DNA of 11,060 bases from Euperipatoides rowelli. Its lineage: Eukaryota > Onychophora > Udeonychophora > Euonychophora > Peripatopsidae. Below are positions 9,008-11,060 of this stretch, in pieces. The DNA lies in NCBI GenBank assembly GCA_003024985.2, contig PXIH01S0000132.1; one strand, written 5' to 3'. The notes below the pieces were generated by a model, which saw nothing but the letters and a program-made list of their open reading frames with translations, was not told the DNA's origin and made no database searches. The stretch's first letter is position 1. Each line of letters begins with the position of its first letter. The position numbers were made by a program, and so were the translations under genes.

Positions 9008-9045
9008 TTTTTTTTTTTTTTTTTTTTTTTTTTGGGGGGGGGGGG
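9008..9045 (+). repeat. Homopolymer junction T26-G12
   Basis: An uninterrupted run of 26 T is followed directly by 12 G, then AGAGTGGGG. The run lengths are prone to sequencing and assembly error. The G-run leads into a GAGTGGGGTCATTTCA word shared with 10906-10917 and, in shorter form, with 640-650. Confidence 0.9.
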
Positions 9046-9401
9046 AGAGTGGGGTCATTTCAGAAAAACATGTACATTTGACTTTAAGAAAATTTTTTTT
9101 TTCAAAATATGCAATTTAAGTAAAGACACAAGTTCCAAAGGAAGATTTACTTTGTAGTTTTATTAAATGTAAAATTTAAGTTGCTAAAGTACATTTTAAC
9201 ATTAAAAAAAAAAAACTTCTGTCTTAAATTTTAGAATATTTCCCCCTCTGTTATGGATAAATAAACTGATAGTTACAAGTTAATATTATTTGTCAAACTC
9301 CACTTGTTGAAGTAATCTATCTCAAAAGTAATATATATTATTTGTGTTAAATGTATTTCTTAATACATTAATAATTTTATAATATTTCGACAAATCAATT
9401 T

Positions 9402-9617
9402 CCACTCTGTTACAAATTTTGTTTGAGGCAATTCAAAAGTTTAATTTTGACTTAAATATTTGACTTCAAAATAACACAATAATTTATTATAACCTTGCAT
9501 GAAATAAAACTTCTAAGTAATTTTTTTAGTTAAACAATATAGGCTATATTAAAAAATTGGTACTCTAAATTTTTTTTATTTGGATGTAACAGAGTGGCTC
9601 GCTAGATGTAACAGTGG
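9402..9617. repeat. Inverted and direct TGTAACAG(A)GTGG words
   Basis: TGTAACAGAGTGG is at 9585-9597 on the plus strand, its exact reverse complement is at 9402-9414, and a shortened direct copy TGTAACAGTGG is at 9607-9617. A weaker relative, CCCCCTCTGTTA, lies near 9242. They look like remnants of a dispersed repeat. Confidence 0.6.
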
Positions 9618-9832
9618 GGAACTTATCCTAGTTTTTAGACGAAAACAAACAATATTAATGTATTTATGAAGATTTTAAGTTTTCATTCAAATAACTGGAA
9701 TCTTCCTTGAGAATTTCACAGTTAATTTTATCTAGTAAATTGAAAATGATAGAAAATAATATATGGTCCTTGCCCAAAAAAGTTAAATCATTCTTCTCCA
9801 TGGACAATAAAATAACAAATTATTTAAAATTT

Positions 9833-10032
9833 GTGTGGAAGGAAAGCAACCTTATTAGCAAAAAGAAAGATGTAAAACAAAATGTTCAAGATATACGGTT
9901 TTTTAGTCAACCTCATCAGTCAGTGCACGTGTTGAGGCACATAACCTGACTGATGAGGTTGATTAATATACAGTCTTGAACATTTTATTTTACATCTTTC
10001 TTTTAGTTAATAGGGCTGCTTTCCTTCCACAC
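9833..10032. repeat. Long imperfect hairpin (~90-bp arms)
   Basis: The left arm (9833-9923) and right arm (9946-10032) are reverse complements over most of their length. Matched blocks are GTGTGGAAGGAAAGCA, AAAGAAAGATGTAAAA, AAATGTTCAAGA and TCAACCTCATCAGTCAG, separated by small mismatched patches. The 22-base loop can extend the stem by GTGC (9923-9926) with GCAC (9937-9940). The arms are too long for a typical animal microRNA precursor. A hairpin MITE or an inverted duplication fits better. The 80-codon frame at 9707-9949 crosses the left arm and is incidental. Confidence 0.8.
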
Positions 10033-10860
10033 CAATATGCTTTTGTTGGGTATTTTTTCTTACAGTACCAGTAACATGTTATCCTCTGTACTTAAATATT
10101 ACATGACCTTAGTTTACTGATGGAAAGAAATTATTCCTTTAAGAATTGATTGAGTTGGAACAAAGGCAGTCACCTCTTTAATTTCAGCTTCTGAAATCAA
10201 AAACAGTTTGCTTTTGATCAGCTTATTTGATCACTAATGTTGCATAGTGGAACTATAGCCTAACAATGGAAATGTAACAAGTGGAAAATATAACCATAAA
10301 AGACCATTACAGGATGTGCATTTACAGAATGTGTAATTACATTGGAAAGGATAATATGTCTTTAGTTTTTTTACTAATACTTATAGATATGTTATAAATT
10401 GTCAGAGAAATTAAATTAGTCTTATCTTCTTCCTCAAGTGAGATTCCAAAATTTTTTACAGGAAGTGAAGAGAATAACAAACAGGAAACATACTAGTGCT
10501 GTCACTTTGAAATATTTTTTAAAAAAAAATACCACTTTTTGGTGTAACATAGGGGAAATTTATTTGGGACAAGCATTAAAAATCTTAAAAAGTGTTTTTG
10601 ATACAAAAAATTTTGACATAATGATGTACTGTACATCTTTGAACATCAATGATGTTAATTTATAAACGATTTACACACAAAAAAACCAAAACCTTTAATA
10701 TATGCTTGGGACATATGAATTTATCCATATCAAGTGCACAACATTAGTTATAAATACGAAAATAATTTAAACTACAAAATTAAAAAATAGTCGATTAATA
10801 AAAATGAAGCAAACAATGGGAAATAGTATTAAAAACATACCAAACTATTATTATTATTTT
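10033..10860 (+). other. Intron or intergenic sequence, no gene seen
   Basis: AT-rich sequence. The 75-codon open frame at 10438-10665 begins at a GTG-type triplet region, has no recognised domain and shows no splice-flanked conservation that I can judge. No Abi exon was seen. Confidence 0.45.
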
Positions 10861-10925
10861 TTAAAAAAAAGTTCAATCTTCGGACAAGGTTTGTACATGT
10901 TTTTATGAAATGACCCAGTGAACCT

Positions 10926-11060
10926 TAGGCCGGGTCTACACTTGCGTTCTGGCCGTGCGGTTGGAACCGTGAGGTTGAACCTCTGTTATTCAACCTCAAC
11001 CGCAGAATAGTCTACATTGCCTGTGCTTAAATGCGTTTGCGTTTGATATCAGAGCCAAAA
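10926..11060. mobile_element. Partial repeat at right edge, CpG-richer, hairpin-forming
   Basis: From about TAGGCCGGGTCTACACT the composition turns richer in G, C and CpG. GTCTACACTTGC near 10935 recurs as GTCTACATTGC near 11010. GAGGTTGAA (10971-10979) pairs with TTCAACCTC (10989-10997), and TGCGGTTG (10956-10963) with CAACCGCA (10996-11003), across a bulge. The look is that of the end of a non-autonomous DNA transposon, but the other end lies beyond the window, so neither terminal repeats nor target duplication can be checked. Confidence 0.45.

Larger units (their letters stand above)
9051..10917. repeat. Segment flanked by an inverted ~26-bp repeat
   Basis: GGGTCATTTCAGAAAAACATGTACA at 9052-9076 recurs in reverse complement at 10892-10916 with one difference (G to T after TTTCA). 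The segment between contains further inverted words, CCACTCTGTTACA (9402-9414) against TGTAACAGAGTGG (9585-9597), and the long hairpin at 9833-10032. There is no transposase frame and no target duplication that I can define. It may be one ~1.87-kb non-autonomous element or separate copies of one repeat family in opposite orientation. Confidence 0.45.

Noticed and set aside
9707-9949. 80-codon plus-strand frame
   Set aside because: It crosses the left arm and loop of the long hairpin; composition is typical of AT-rich non-coding DNA.
10438-10665. 75-codon plus-strand frame
   Set aside because: No domain and no convincing splice context. Transcript data could overturn this, but the sequence alone does not support a gene.
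3784-11060. Downstream Abi exon with SH3 domain
   Set aside because: I looked for an SH3-type AIYDY/ALYDY coding stretch and further polyproline exons and found none. A very short exon could have escaped notice.
1-11060. CRISPR array, bacterial operon or phage genes
   Set aside because: No regularly spaced repeats and no dense coding; splice sites, long AT-rich introns and SINE/hAT-like repeats show eukaryotic nuclear DNA.

Overview
The window is AT-rich animal nuclear DNA dominated by intron. It holds one confidently recognised protein-coding piece: an internal exon (3067-3712, + strand) of Abi, the Abelson-interactor subunit of the SCAR/WAVE actin-regulatory complex. The exon has a clean acceptor, an open frame throughout and a consensus AG|GTAAGT donor. 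It encodes the Abi HHR motif followed by a proline-rich region with a nine-proline run. The wording of the HHR and the unbroken proline-rich segment fit an arthropod, probably an insect. That placement is inference, and I cannot name the species.

Layout. 1-3066 is the upstream intron. It carries a candidate inverted-repeat element (908-1832, perfect 15-bp ends) and scattered decayed G-rich repeat words, and is otherwise featureless AT-rich DNA. 3067-3712 is the Abi exon. 3713-11060 is intron or later sequence in which I see no further Abi exon; the C-terminal SH3 domain is not here. That stretch is full of repeats: a diverged direct duplication (5081-5257 and 5475-5657), an 11-bp-arm palindrome (5828-5850), a GC-rich island with internal repeats (about 6020-6360), a probable tRNA-derived SINE on the minus strand (about 6950-7194), a non-autonomous hAT-like transposon with intact 8-bp target duplication (7868-8719), a T26-G12 homopolymer junction (9008-9045), a repeat-rich segment flanked by an inverted 26-bp word (9051-10917), a ~200-bp imperfect hairpin inside it (9833-10032), and a CpG-richer repeat running off the right edge (from about 10926).

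No operon-like relationship or second gene is visible. The repeats are best read as insertions in a long Abi intron. The strongest non-coding result is the hAT-like element: its ends, target duplication and clustered subterminal TGTGA/TCACA words agree. The most intriguing structures are the long hairpin at 9833-10032 and the strong excess of the word TAGGCTA/TAGCCTA across the introns. I did not find a convincing new multi-gene system.
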